Source: an uncultured Anderseniella sp.
GTDB lineage: Bacteria > Pseudomonadota > Alphaproteobacteria > Rhizobiales > Aestuariivirgaceae
Assembly (NCBI GenBank): GCA_947488295.1
Contig: CANKYU010000007.1
Location: 93,250 to 157,249 of the forward strand
Direction: 5' to 3'
Length of the DNA stretch: 64,000 bases
Positions 7,513 through 15,732 of the stretch are shown here, one piece after another (the first letter of the stretch is position 1; every line of letters starts with the position of its first letter). Below the pieces are notes generated by a model, which saw nothing but the letters and a program-made list of their open reading frames with translations, made no database searches and was not told the DNA's origin. Made by a program: the position numbers and the translations under genes.

Positions 7513-9072
7513 CTAGTGCTCATCATTGAGGGCGTCAACTGCCGGGATTTCACGCTCGCGCCGTGCAATGTAATCGCGTAACGCTTCGTCAACGGCCTCG
7601 TCGAGCTTCGGTTCCTCATAGGACGCCAGCAGTTTCTGCACATGCTTCAGGGCACGTTCGGTTATCTCCTGCGATCCGTCGGCAATCCATTGCTCGATGG
7701 AATTGTTGTCGAACAGCTCAGGCATGAAGAACGCTTCCTGAAAGTTGGCCTGGGTATGGGGGTGGCCCAGATAATGGCCGCCGGGGCCTATGTCACGAAC
7801 CGCGGCCAGCGCTTCGTCGAAATCATCCCACTTCACACCTTCAGCCATCCGGTAGCCCATCGCACATTGCTCCGCATCAACGACGAACTTGGCCATCGAA
7901 CAGTGCATGCCGGCCTCATTCCACCCGGCCGAATGCCAGACATAATTGGCACCTGCCATTAGGGTCGCCATCATCGTGGATGCGCTTTCATATCCGGCCT
8001 GGGCATCAAAAGTCTTGGCCCCGCCCAGCGTGTTCGAGGTGCGCCATGGCACCTGGTAATACCTCGCCATCTGCCCGATCATGAAGTTCATCAGGCTGAT
8101 TTCCGGCGTGCCCGCCATGGGCGCGCCGGACTTCATGGACACGGTGGACAGATAGTGGCCGTAAATCGCCGGACAGCCTTTTCTGACAACCTGGGTATAG
8201 GCAAGCGCTGAAAGTGCTTCCGCGTTCAATTGCGCAACCGAGGCAGCGGTAGACGCCGGCGTGTTGGCACCCCCCAGCACGAACGGCGAGCACAGTACCG
8301 GCTGGTTACGCCTGCAGAAGGCGCGCATCGCACCAAGCATGGTCTCATCCCAGACCAGTGGCGAATTGCCGTTGCAGTTCCCGGTCGCCACGGCATGGGT
8401 TTCCATGAATTCATCACCAAACAAGATGGCACACATGTCCATCACGTCCTCGGCATTCTTCGGGCTGGTTGTCATGCCCATGAATGTCTTGTCGGAATGC
8501 TTCATCGATGAATAGGTGATGCGCAAGTGCCGGTGTGCCACCACATGATCCATCGGCTCGACAATGTGATGGGCCGAGGAATGGATGGCCGGCAGCATGT
8601 GCGACAGCTTGTGGAAACTGGCGAGGTCTTCCAGCGTCGGGCCACGCCGGCGATCTTCCAGATCACGCAGGTACGGCGCACCGGTCATCGGGACGAAAAT
8701 CGAATGATCCTTGCCGAACGGCAGGTTGTTGGCCGGATTGCGGGCGTGATAGGTGAAGCTCTCGGGGATGGATTTTATCAGCTCCCTGACCAGGCCCCTG
8801 TCCAGATGAACCCTGTCATCATCCCGGATCTCTGCGCCGGCGGACTTCCAGTCGGCAATGGCCTGCGGGTCACGGAAGATGACACCGACGTCCTCCAGTA
8901 TGTCCATCGACGCCCGGTCAATACGCTCGACCTGGGCCTCGTCCATCGGCTCGACAAGCGGCAGCTGCCGCTTCAGCGCGGGCAGCATGGTGGTGTTGAT
9001 TGCACTGCGCAGTTCGCGCCTTGAGCCTCGCCCGCCGCGGCGGGTGCGCGGGGCGTCGTCGACCATATTCAT
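7513..9072 (-). CDS. MttB-family (non-pyrrolysine) corrinoid methyltransferase
   Basis: A 519-residue member of the trimethylamine methyltransferase superfamily. The MttB-type barrel runs through most of the protein, with conserved-looking stretches such as LEDVGVIFRDP, GHYLSTVSMKSGAPMAGTPE and DIGPGGHYLGHPHTQ. No in-frame amber codon interrupts it, so it is of the non-pyrrolysine type, whose studied members demethylate quaternary amines such as glycine betaine or proline betaine onto a corrinoid protein. Its ATG overlaps the stop of the upstream aldehyde dehydrogenase by 4 nt (9069-9072). No corrinoid-binding protein or reactivator gene is in the window, so the methyl acceptor must be encoded elsewhere or the chemistry differs. 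Confidence 0.88.
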   Translation of the reverse strand: MNMVDDAPRTRRGGRGSRRELRSAINTTMLPALKRQLPLVEPMDEAQVERIDRASMDILEDVGVIFRDPQAIADWKSAGAEIRDDDRVHLDRGLVRELIKSIPESFTYHARNPANNLPFGKDHSIFVPMTGAPYLRDLEDRRRGPTLEDLASFHKLSHMLPAIHSSAHHIVEPMDHVVAHRHLRITYSSMKHSDKTFMGMTTSPKNAEDVMDMCAILFGDEFMETHAVATGNCNGNSPLVWDETMLGAMRAFCRRNQPVLCSPFVLGGANTPASTAASVAQLNAEALSALAYTQVVRKGCPAIYGHYLSTVSMKSGAPMAGTPEISLMNFMIGQMARYYQVPWRTSNTLGGAKTFDAQAGYESASTMMATLMAGANYVWHSAGWNEAGMHCSMAKFVVDAEQCAMGYRMAEGVKWDDFDEALAAVRDIGPGGHYLGHPHTQANFQEAFFMPELFDNNSIEQWIADGSQEITERALKHVQKLLASYEEPKLDEAVDEALRDYIARREREIPAVDALNDEH

Positions 9073-10571
9073 TCCACTCTGTCTCCGGCTGCCGGATCAC
9101 CGAGATCGATCCATATGGTCTTGATTTCGGTGTACTGGTCGTGAGCATGAATGCCATTGTCGCGGCCGCCGAAACCGGACTGCTTGTAGCCGCCGAACGG
9201 TGTCGAGATGTCGCCTTCGCCATAACAATTGACGGTTACAGTTCCCGCCCTGATGGACCGGGCCGCCCGCAGCGCCTTCCTGCCGTTGGCGGTGAACACA
9301 CTGGCGGTCAGCCCATAGTCTGTATCGTTTGCGATCTCCATGGCCTCGTCGAACGAGCCAACCGTGATGATGGACAGAACCGGACCGAATATTTCCTCGC
9401 GCGCCAGCCTGTCGCCGCGCCTGACCTCGTCAAAAATTGTCGGTGAGACAAAACTGCCGTCGACCTTGCCGCCGGCCAGCAGCTTGCCCTTGGCGGATTT
9501 CAGATAACCGGCAACCTTCTTGCAATGAGCCTTGTCGATCAGGGCACCGAGATGATTTTGCGGATCAAGCGGATCGCCGGTCTTCCAGTCACGCAACCGT
9601 GCCAGAACCGACTTCAACAACGGCTTCTTGACCGCTTCGTGCACAATCAGGCGTGAGTTGGCCGAACAATTCTCACCCATGTTCCAGAACGCGGCATTGA
9701 CAATGTGCTCTGCCACCAGGTCTAGGTTTTCGGCGTCGTCGAGCACAACTGCAGGATTCTTGCCGCCACATTCCAGAACAACCTTCTTGAGATTGCTGTC
9801 GGCGGAGTAGCGCAGGAAACGCTTGCCGGTCTCGGTTGATCCGGTGAAGCTGACCATGTCCACACCTGAGTGCAGCCCCAGTGGTTCGCCAACGGCAGGG
9901 CCATCGCCGGGAAGCACCTGCAGCACACCGCGCGGCACGCCAGCCTCAGCCGCCAGTTCGGCCACGCGAAGAGCGGTCAGCGAGGTTTGTTCGGCGGGTT
10001 TTACAATCACCGAATTGCCGGCAGCAAGAGCAGGTCCGATCTTCCAGGCCAGCATGAGCAGCGGGAAATTCCACGGCAGGACCGCGGCCACCACGCCGAC
10101 CGGTTCGCGCACGATCATGGCAATGGCGTCGTCGCCACCCGGTGCCGTCTGGTCATAAAGCTTATCGGCGGCCTCGGCATGCCACTTGATGGTGTGGATG
10201 GTCTCGGGGATATCAATCAGTTCGCAGTCGCGTATGGGTTTACCGCTGTCGAGGCTCTCCATGACCGCCAGTTCACGGCGGTTGCGGGTGATCAGTTTGC
10301 ACAGCCGGATCAGAACATCCTTGCGTTCACCTGGGTGCAGTTTCGCCCAGTGACCCTGGTCGAAGGCTTCACGTGCCTTCGACACGGCAAGATCCACGTC
10401 GGCCTTGTTGCAGGCGGCGATTTCACAGATCGGCTTGCCGGTGGCCGGATTGTGAGTCTTGAGTTTTCCCCCGCGACCCGCACGGTACTTGCCATCGATA
10501 AAAGCTGCCTTGGGAAAATCCATCGCGTCGGCAATGGCAGCATATTCTGCACGGGTCAGAAGATCGCTCAT
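9069..10571 (-). CDS. NAD(P)-dependent aldehyde dehydrogenase (PuuC/betaine-aldehyde type)
   Basis: A 500-residue ALDH superfamily enzyme that oxidises an aldehyde to its acid. Signature elements are VLPWNFPLLMLAWK, the NAD-site GSTETGKR, the general base Glu in LECGGKNP and the nucleophilic Cys in GENCSANSR. Overall it resembles gamma-glutamyl-gamma-aminobutyraldehyde dehydrogenase (PuuC) and betaine-aldehyde dehydrogenases. The ATG at 10571 starts 1 nt after the stop of the dapA-family gene; a longer start would run into that gene. With a DapA-family lyase next to it, it could be an alpha-ketoglutarate-semialdehyde dehydrogenase of a hydroxyproline-like route, which is inference. Confidence 0.9.
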   Translation of the reverse strand: MSDLLTRAEYAAIADAMDFPKAAFIDGKYRAGRGGKLKTHNPATGKPICEIAACNKADVDLAVSKAREAFDQGHWAKLHPGERKDVLIRLCKLITRNRRELAVMESLDSGKPIRDCELIDIPETIHTIKWHAEAADKLYDQTAPGGDDAIAMIVREPVGVVAAVLPWNFPLLMLAWKIGPALAAGNSVIVKPAEQTSLTALRVAELAAEAGVPRGVLQVLPGDGPAVGEPLGLHSGVDMVSFTGSTETGKRFLRYSADSNLKKVVLECGGKNPAVVLDDAENLDLVAEHIVNAAFWNMGENCSANSRLIVHEAVKKPLLKSVLARLRDWKTGDPLDPQNHLGALIDKAHCKKVAGYLKSAKGKLLAGGKVDGSFVSPTIFDEVRRGDRLAREEIFGPVLSIITVGSFDEAMEIANDTDYGLTASVFTANGRKALRAARSIRAGTVTVNCYGEGDISTPFGGYKQSGFGGRDNGIHAHDQYTEIKTIWIDLGDPAAGDRVE

Positions 10572-10572
10572 C

Positions 10573-11478
10573 TCACGCTTCCTTCTCAATCGCCGCAATG
10601 GCGGTGTTCATTGTGGCAATCACTTCCGCCAGCTCGCGCTTGTCATCCTTGTTCAAAGGCTGCAGCGGGCGCCTTGGCGGGCCACAGTCGATGCCGCGCA
10701 GCGTGAGCCCGTGCTTGATGCACTGCACGAACTTGCCGCCCTGCTCCAGCACCCGCATCAGCGGCAGCATGGCGGACATGATGGCGCGGCCCTTGGTGAA
10801 ATCGCCCTCGAAGGCGCAGGCCCGGTACAGGGCCAGATGAGCTTCGGCGGCAAAATTTGATCCGGCGCACACCCAGGACCTTGCGCCCCAGGCAAAGAAT
10901 TCCAGCGCCTGGTCGTCCATGCCGCAGGACAGCTGAATATGCGGATAGTCGCGCGCCAGCATGTGCAGCCTGTTGGGGTCGCCGGAGCTTTCCTTGATGG
11001 CGCAGAAGTTCGGCGAGCGGCCGAGCCTGTCAAGGGTTTCCTCATCCATGTTGACCGACATGCGGCCGGGATAGTTGTACAGCATGGCCGGCAGGTTGGC
11101 CGCCCTGTCGATGGCCAGGGCATGCAAGGCGATTTCCCGCCCGGTCGGATAGGCATAGGGCGGTGTTGCGATGAGCAGGGCGTCGGCACTGATTTTTTTG
11201 GCGGCCTCGGCAAACACAATGCTGTCTTCGGTTCGAATGGCGCCTGTGCCGACAATCAATGGCAGGCGCTTGCCTATGATCTGCCGGGCGAGCCCCATAA
11301 GCTCGATGCGCTCTTCGGTTGATTGAGCATAGTATTCTCCGGTTGTGCCGGCGACTATGATGCCATGAACACCACAATCGATCAGATGTTCTATCGCCTC
11401 GCCGAACGCTTTCCTGTTGATCGAAAAATCAGTGTTGTAGGGCGTGACGAGCGGCGTGTAGATGCCTTCAAAGCGCAT
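10573..11478 (-). CDS. DapA-family (dihydrodipicolinate synthase/NAL-like) lyase
   Basis: A 301-residue Schiff-base aldolase/lyase. The YTPLVTPY start, the GTTGEYYAQST substrate loop, the Tyr in YNYPGR and the Schiff-base Lys in AIKESSG are all present. Members include dihydrodipicolinate synthase, N-acetylneuraminate lyase, 2-keto-3-deoxy-acid aldolases and the 1-pyrroline-4-hydroxy-2-carboxylate deaminase of hydroxyproline breakdown. A role in lysine synthesis is unlikely because the gene sits in a catabolic operon. The ATG at 11478 lies inside the 3' end of gntR (11-nt overlap), with a GAGG ribosome site upstream, so translation is probably coupled. Confidence 0.88.
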   Translation of the reverse strand: MRFEGIYTPLVTPYNTDFSINRKAFGEAIEHLIDCGVHGIIVAGTTGEYYAQSTEERIELMGLARQIIGKRLPLIVGTGAIRTEDSIVFAEAAKKISADALLIATPPYAYPTGREIALHALAIDRAANLPAMLYNYPGRMSVNMDEETLDRLGRSPNFCAIKESSGDPNRLHMLARDYPHIQLSCGMDDQALEFFAWGARSWVCAGSNFAAEAHLALYRACAFEGDFTKGRAIMSAMLPLMRVLEQGGKFVQCIKHGLTLRGIDCGPPRRPLQPLNKDDKRELAEVIATMNTAIAAIEKEA

Positions 11479-12178
11479 GCTTCTTGCCCTCGGACAAGCC
11501 CAGGTCGAATTCCGTTGGCAATGGGTCCGGGCGTACATATTTTTCCATCCTGCCACGCGACAGGTCCCAGTGCTCCATAGTCAGTTCGACAACCAATGCA
11601 GGTTCACGCTTTTCGATTGCCTCAATCATCCGGTCGTGCTGATCGCACGCAGTCCAGATCAACTGCTCTTCCCTGTCGTTCTTCGGGTTGTAAAACAACT
11701 GACCCATTCTGGTGTGGTCGATCAGCAGACGGTTGAGGCTCGGGGTCAGATAGGCATTGCCGGCCATTTCACCAATAATGTGATGAAACGAGTGGTTGAA
11801 CATCGCCATACCGAATACGTCACTGTTTTCGCCGGCCTTGCGGAAAGACCGCTGGGCACTCTTGAGTGCCGAAATCTGACTCGGCAGCGCATTTTCGGCG
11901 GCCAGCCTGCCGACAGCGGCATAGATCAGCGGCGCCGACTGAAAGAAGTTGCGCATGCTGGCAATGTCCATCGACGAGACCTTGGCGCCACGGTTTTCTT
12001 CCAGTGTGAGATAGCCTTCACCGGCAAGGCGCTGGAACACCTCTCGCAAGGGTGTTCTGGACAGTTCGTATTGCTGGGAAAGCACGGTTTCATCCAGTAC
12101 GGATCCGGGCTCGATATTGAGCGTCAGAATGCGTTGCCTCAAGTCAGCCTGACACGCCTGCTTCTTGTTGATTTTCAT
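11468..12178 (-). CDS. GntR-family (FadR/FCD subfamily) transcriptional regulator
   Basis: A 236-residue regulator. An N-terminal winged helix (RQRILTLNIEPGSVLDETVL, SRTPLREVFQRLAGEGYL) is followed by an all-helical FCD effector domain with candidate metal-binding His residues (NHSFHHIIGEMAGN, then MEHWDLSRGRMEKY). It is the first gene of the minus-strand operon and overlaps the dapA-family gene. The ribosome site AGAGGAAG precedes the ATG. A palindromic site at 12207-12225, within 50 nt upstream, implies autoregulation, and a near copy precedes the binding-protein gene at 5926. The effector is unknown; a pathway acid intermediate is likely. Confidence 0.9.
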   Translation of the reverse strand: MKINKKQACQADLRQRILTLNIEPGSVLDETVLSQQYELSRTPLREVFQRLAGEGYLTLEENRGAKVSSMDIASMRNFFQSAPLIYAAVGRLAAENALPSQISALKSAQRSFRKAGENSDVFGMAMFNHSFHHIIGEMAGNAYLTPSLNRLLIDHTRMGQLFYNPKNDREEQLIWTACDQHDRMIEAIEKREPALVVELTMEHWDLSRGRMEKYVRPDPLPTEFDLGLSEGKKHAL

Positions 12179-12206
12179 ATCGGTCTTCCTCTGATGAGAA
12201 GATTAA

Positions 12207-12225
12207 TATACAAATTGTATACAAA
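12207..12225. promoter_or_regulatory. Putative GntR operator (site 2)
   Basis: TATACAAATTGTATACAAA includes the exact inverted repeat TATACAA-A-TTGTATA (12207-12221). It sits in the 239-bp divergent region between gntR and the CoA-transferase gene, about 30 nt before gntR. It could therefore control both directions. It matches the site at 6027-6045 at 17 of 19 positions. Confidence 0.7.
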
Positions 12226-12417
12226 TATCAATATTCCATTTGTGGAGCCAATGAAATTCCGGTGCCGCTGTCAATTGGCAGCACATGACAGGACTGGCCA
12301 GGGACAGGACGGCGAATACTGAATAACACTCAACGTGATGTGATCTACGACGCGTGCAAACTTCGTGCTAGAAGTTGCCGGGTTCGATAAATGTTCAACT
12401 CCAACAGGGAGATCACA

Positions 12418-13608
12418 ATGGCCGGACCGCTGGACGGTGTTCGTATTCTGGACCTGAGCAATATGGTTTCCGGGCCGCTTGGCGGGATGATACTGGCCGA
12501 TCAGGGGGCCGATGTTGTCAAGGTTGAAAGCCCCGCAGGCGATGCCACCCGCGCCGTCGCGACACGCAGAGGCGGGTTTTCCGCATCGTTTCTCAACAAC
12601 AATCGCAACAAGCGATCCATCGTCCTGGACCTGAAGAAGCCGAACGGGAAAGACACCCTGAAACGGTTGATTTCGACCGCAGATGTGATCCTGCAGAATT
12701 TCCGTCCTGGTGTCGTAGACCGCCTCGGTATCGGCTATGAAGATGCCAGGGCGCTGAAACCCGACATCATCTATGCCTCGATCAACGGTTTCGGCGAAGA
12801 CGGACCCTATGCCCACAAGCCGGTTTTTGACCCGCTGGTGCAGTCGCTGTCGGGGCTGACCACCGTGCAGGCGGGATCCGACGATGTACGCCCTGCCCTG
12901 GTGCGCACCATTGTGCCAGACAAGCTCACCAGTTTTACCGTCGCGCAAGCCATAAGTGCCGCCCTGTTTGCCCGGGAACGCACCGGCACGGGCCAGCACA
13001 TCCAGCTCTCCATGCTGGATACCGTGGTGCACTTCCTGTGGTCTTCCGACATGGGGGGCCACACCTTCATCGGTGATGAGCTGGAGGCGGAAACCGCCCA
13101 GAGTTTCATCGACCTGATCTATGAAACGTCAGACGGTTATATCTCGGTCGCGGCGTTTCGGCGGGTGGACTGGGAGAAGCTGGCCGATGCCTGTGACCGT
13201 CCGGACTGGAAAACCGATGAGCGCTTCCTCACGTCTGCCGGGCTGGAAGAGTTCAAGAATGACCGCCTGGTCATGACGCAGGACGCCCTCAAACAGCGAA
13301 CAAGCCAGGAGTGGATCGACCGGCTGAACGAATTTGATGTGCCCCACGCCCCTGTCATGACGCGCAGCGAGATGATCCGGCATCCGCAAATCCAGGCCAA
13401 CAAGCTGATTGTCGAACATGACCATCCCGAAGCCGGGCCGCTTCGCCAGACCCGGACACCGGCCCGGTTCGGCGGAACACCTGCTGAGTACCGCATGGGC
13501 GGGCCACGGCTTGGACAGCACACCACGCAGGTGTTGAGCGAAGCGGGTTTCTCCGATGCCGAGATAGCCGCATTGCTTGAGGATGGGGCCGCAATGGCGG
13601 CAGAATGA
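12418..13608 (+). CDS. CaiB/BaiF family III CoA-transferase
   Basis: A 396-residue enzyme that moves CoA between carboxylic acids. Typical family III features are seen: PLDGVRILDLSN at the start, VVKVESPAGD, FLNNNRNKRSIVLDL, FRPGVVDRLGIGY and the catalytic Asp, apparently Asp168 in VPDKLTS, at the position of Asp169 of formyl-CoA transferase. ATG at 12418 has a CAGGGAGA ribosome site; an upstream in-frame ATG at 12391 has none. It is transcribed away from gntR across a shared 239-bp region containing the palindromic site, so it may belong to the same regulon and activate an acid product or substrate. Substrate unknown. Confidence 0.88.
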   Translation: MAGPLDGVRILDLSNMVSGPLGGMILADQGADVVKVESPAGDATRAVATRRGGFSASFLNNNRNKRSIVLDLKKPNGKDTLKRLISTADVILQNFRPGVVDRLGIGYEDARALKPDIIYASINGFGEDGPYAHKPVFDPLVQSLSGLTTVQAGSDDVRPALVRTIVPDKLTSFTVAQAISAALFARERTGTGQHIQLSMLDTVVHFLWSSDMGGHTFIGDELEAETAQSFIDLIYETSDGYISVAAFRRVDWEKLADACDRPDWKTDERFLTSAGLEEFKNDRLVMTQDALKQRTSQEWIDRLNEFDVPHAPVMTRSEMIRHPQIQANKLIVEHDHPEAGPLRQTRTPARFGGTPAEYRMGGPRLGQHTTQVLSEAGFSDAEIAALLEDGAAMAAE

Positions 13609-13620
13609 AACCTATCGGGT

Positions 13621-13673
13621 AATTTTTGTCATTAATCAGGTGCCAAATTTCACTTGTGTGAGAATTTTTGTCA
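13621..13673. promoter_or_regulatory. Direct repeats upstream of the amidinohydrolase gene
   Basis: AATTTTTGTCA occurs at 13621-13631 and again at 13663-13673, with starts 42 bp apart (about four helical turns). They lie 48 to 100 nt before the start at 13722, a plausible place for an activator or repressor bound on one face of the helix. Confidence 0.4.
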
Positions 13674-13721
13674 CATCATGCTGCTCTCCATTCATGATCC
13701 CCGACCTGAAGGAGCGCTGAA

Positions 13722-14654
13722 ATGAGCAAAGACACCTCCCCCTTGCGTGCCCGCGTGGACGGCGGCGGCACACCTGAGATGTCGGACTGGTATCTGAAAT
13801 CCGAAACCGGTGTGCTGCGCGATGTTCTGCTTGGCCCGGCTGAAACCTTCCGCTGGCTGGGGCTGGAAAATGCCGCCTGGTCGTCACTGGTCCGCGATAC
13901 GCTGCGCCGTGGTCTGAGGTTCGACAAGCAGCTTGCCATGCGCCAGCACCGCGAGATGGTCGATGCTTACGAAAGTGCCGGGGTCACCTGCCATTTTCTG
14001 CCGGCGGATGAACAGACACCTTACCAGATATACGCCCGCGACTCGTCTTTCATGTCGCCCTACGGCGCGGTGATCTGCCAGTTGGCCAGTCCGCGCCGGC
14101 GCGGTGAGTATGCACCGGTGCTGCGCTTTTACCTGGAGAACAATATCCCGATCTACGACATGGTGTCGGCGGGAAATTTCGAAGGCGGCGATTTCAACAT
14201 CATCCGCCACGGCGTGGCCCTTGTCGGCTATACCGACCATCGTTCCGAAGAGGTTGCCGCCAACCAGGTGGCGAACTGGTTCAAGGCCGAAGGCTGGGAA
14301 ATCAAGTATGCGCCCATTGACCAGTTCTATGTCCATATCGACCTGATGGTGTGCATGCTCAACGACAACTGCGCGGCCGTGTGCCTCGACACGACGCCCG
14401 ATGACATTGTCGCCTGGCTGAAGGAAAAGAACATTGAGATCATCCCGGCGACCTTCAAGGAAACCATGGCGCTGGGCTGCAATGTCGTGGCTCTGGGTGG
14501 CGACAAGGTATTGTCCACCCTGGGCGCCAGCGACCTGAACGCCAAAATGCGCGCCGCCGGATTTGAAGTCTACGATCCCGACATGACCATGTTCACCTGG
14601 GCCGGCGGTGGCGTTCACTGCATGTGCCAGCCGCTGCGCCGGGAAGCGGCCTGA
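13722..14654 (+). CDS. Arginine deiminase/amidinotransferase-superfamily hydrolase (DDAH-like)
   Basis: A 310-residue guanidine-modifying enzyme of the pentein fold. Conserved catalytic elements are RDSSFM (residues 106-111), the acidic EGGD motif (154-157), the His-x-Asp motif YVHID (His205, Asp207) and a C-terminal Cys in GGVHCMC (Cys300 or Cys302). Members hydrolyse arginine, agmatine or methylated arginines, or transfer amidino groups. The fit is to the DDAH/arginine-deiminase-like branch, but the substrate cannot be fixed. GGAG lies shortly before the ATG. It stands as a single gene, with two 11-nt direct repeats upstream. Guanidino chemistry recurs in this window (creatinase-like protein, phosphagen kinase). 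Confidence 0.85.
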   Translation: MSKDTSPLRARVDGGGTPEMSDWYLKSETGVLRDVLLGPAETFRWLGLENAAWSSLVRDTLRRGLRFDKQLAMRQHREMVDAYESAGVTCHFLPADEQTPYQIYARDSSFMSPYGAVICQLASPRRRGEYAPVLRFYLENNIPIYDMVSAGNFEGGDFNIIRHGVALVGYTDHRSEEVAANQVANWFKAEGWEIKYAPIDQFYVHIDLMVCMLNDNCAAVCLDTTPDDIVAWLKEKNIEIIPATFKETMALGCNVVALGGDKVLSTLGASDLNAKMRAAGFEVYDPDMTMFTWAGGGVHCMCQPLRREAA

Positions 14655-14696
14655 CGGCCTTGCGGGTAGCAGATTGCCGAAACCGGCAATCAGGCC

Positions 14697-14727
14697 TTGA
14701 CCTGGAGTTACTCCAGCTTGGTAGTTG
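14697..14727 (+). promoter_or_regulatory. MerR-type promoter with 19-bp spacer and dyad
   Basis: A -35 TTGACC (14697-14702) and a -10-like TAGTTG (14722-14727) are 19 bp apart. The dyad CTGGAGT-T-ACTCCAG (14702-14716) fills the spacer. This is the layout through which MerR-family activators untwist DNA, and it directly precedes the merR-family gene. Confidence 0.75.
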
Positions 14728-14756
14728 TTCTGAAACTATCAGCAAGGAAGTGACAC

Positions 14757-15110
14757 ATGCGCATTTCAGAAGCAGCGCTCAAGAGCGGCCTGAGCGTGGA
14801 TACGATCCGCTATTACGAGAAATCCGGTATCGTCCCTGAGATTCGCAAGGGGCCGGACGGGCAGCGCCGGTTTTCAACAGAGAACGTCGACTGGCTCACC
14901 CTGTTGTTCTGGCTGCGCGAAACCGGCATGCCGATGAAGATCATGTACAGGTTTGCCAGCCTGTACCGGGCTGGTGATCAGACCATTCCTGAGCGCAAAC
15001 AGGTGCTGCTGGCCCATGCTGAACATCTGAAAAAGCGAAGAGCTGATCTTGATCGCTGTGAAGAGATGCTCGCCTACAAGCTGGCGATCTATGACGATAT
15101 CGAGGGCTAG
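14757..15110 (+). CDS. MerR-family transcriptional regulator
   Basis: A 117-residue regulator with the standard N-terminal winged helix (MRISEAALKSGLSVDTIRYYEKSGIVPEIRK), wing residues GQRRF and a dimerisation coiled coil up to the C-terminus (LLAHAEHLKKRRADLDRCEEML). No C-terminal metal-binding Cys pair is present; the single Cys is in the coiled coil. It is close to the AdhR/NmlR branch that senses aldehydes or electrophiles, although the effector is not readable here. Its own promoter has the MerR-type 19-bp spacer. An SDR gene starts 4 nt after its stop, so the two form an operon. Confidence 0.9.
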   Translation: MRISEAALKSGLSVDTIRYYEKSGIVPEIRKGPDGQRRFSTENVDWLTLLFWLRETGMPMKIMYRFASLYRAGDQTIPERKQVLLAHAEHLKKRRADLDRCEEMLAYKLAIYDDIEG

Positions 15111-15114
15111 AACA

Positions 15115-15714
15115 ATGAAGATAATCGTAATCGGAGCGCAAGGCGACATCGGCCGCGCGGCGTGTGCTGAACTGGCAACCCGGCACGAAGTGATCACAGC
15201 CGGCCGCAGCAGCGGCGACATCCGGGTTGATATCGCCGACCGGGCATCCATTGATGCGATGTATCTGCAAGCCGGCAAGGTTGATGCGGTTGTTGCAGCC
15301 GTGGGCGAGGTTCACTTCGGCCCCTTGTCCGAGTTCACCGAAGATCAGTTCATGCTGGGCCTGACCCACAAGGTGATGGGTCAGGTCAATGTCGTGCTGG
15401 CGGGCTTGAAGACAGTTAGTGAGGGTGGGTCGTTCACCCTGACCAGCGGCGTTCTGGACCGTGATCCAGTCAGGCAGGCAACCGGCGCCGCCACAGCCAA
15501 CGGCGCGCTGGGCGGGTTTGTCAAAGGAGCGGCCATTGAAATGCCGCGGGGATTGAGGGTCAACGTCGTCAGCCCGGGTCTGCTGGATGTATCCGTTCCG
15601 CGCTATGGCAGTTTTTTCCCCGGCCATGAACCGGTGTCATCGAAACGGGTGGGCCTGGCCTATGCCAAGAGTGTTGAGGGCGCGCTTACGGGGCAAGTCA
15701 TCATCGTGGAATGA
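15115..15714 (+). CDS. Short-chain dehydrogenase/reductase family protein
   Basis: A 199-residue compact NAD(P)-binding protein with GAQGDIGRAACAEL as the nucleotide loop and DIRVDIADRASID as the second acidic strand. The Ser of the SDR triad is probably in TLTSG, but the usual YxxxK Tyr is Gly in GGFVK, as in a known group of small atypical SDRs. It may therefore reduce or oxidise by a modified mechanism. ATG at 15115 follows the merR stop by 4 nt. Control by the MerR protein suggests a role in removing a reactive carbonyl compound, which is inference. Confidence 0.85.
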   Translation: MKIIVIGAQGDIGRAACAELATRHEVITAGRSSGDIRVDIADRASIDAMYLQAGKVDAVVAAVGEVHFGPLSEFTEDQFMLGLTHKVMGQVNVVLAGLKTVSEGGSFTLTSGVLDRDPVRQATGAATANGALGGFVKGAAIEMPRGLRVNVVSPGLLDVSVPRYGSFFPGHEPVSSKRVGLAYAKSVEGALTGQVIIVE

Positions 15715-15732
15715 CATGCCTGTGACAGTACA

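Noticed and set aside
12271..13062. Minus-strand reading frame over the CoA-transferase
   Set aside because: Antisense to the family III CoA-transferase, which has conserved motifs along its full length.
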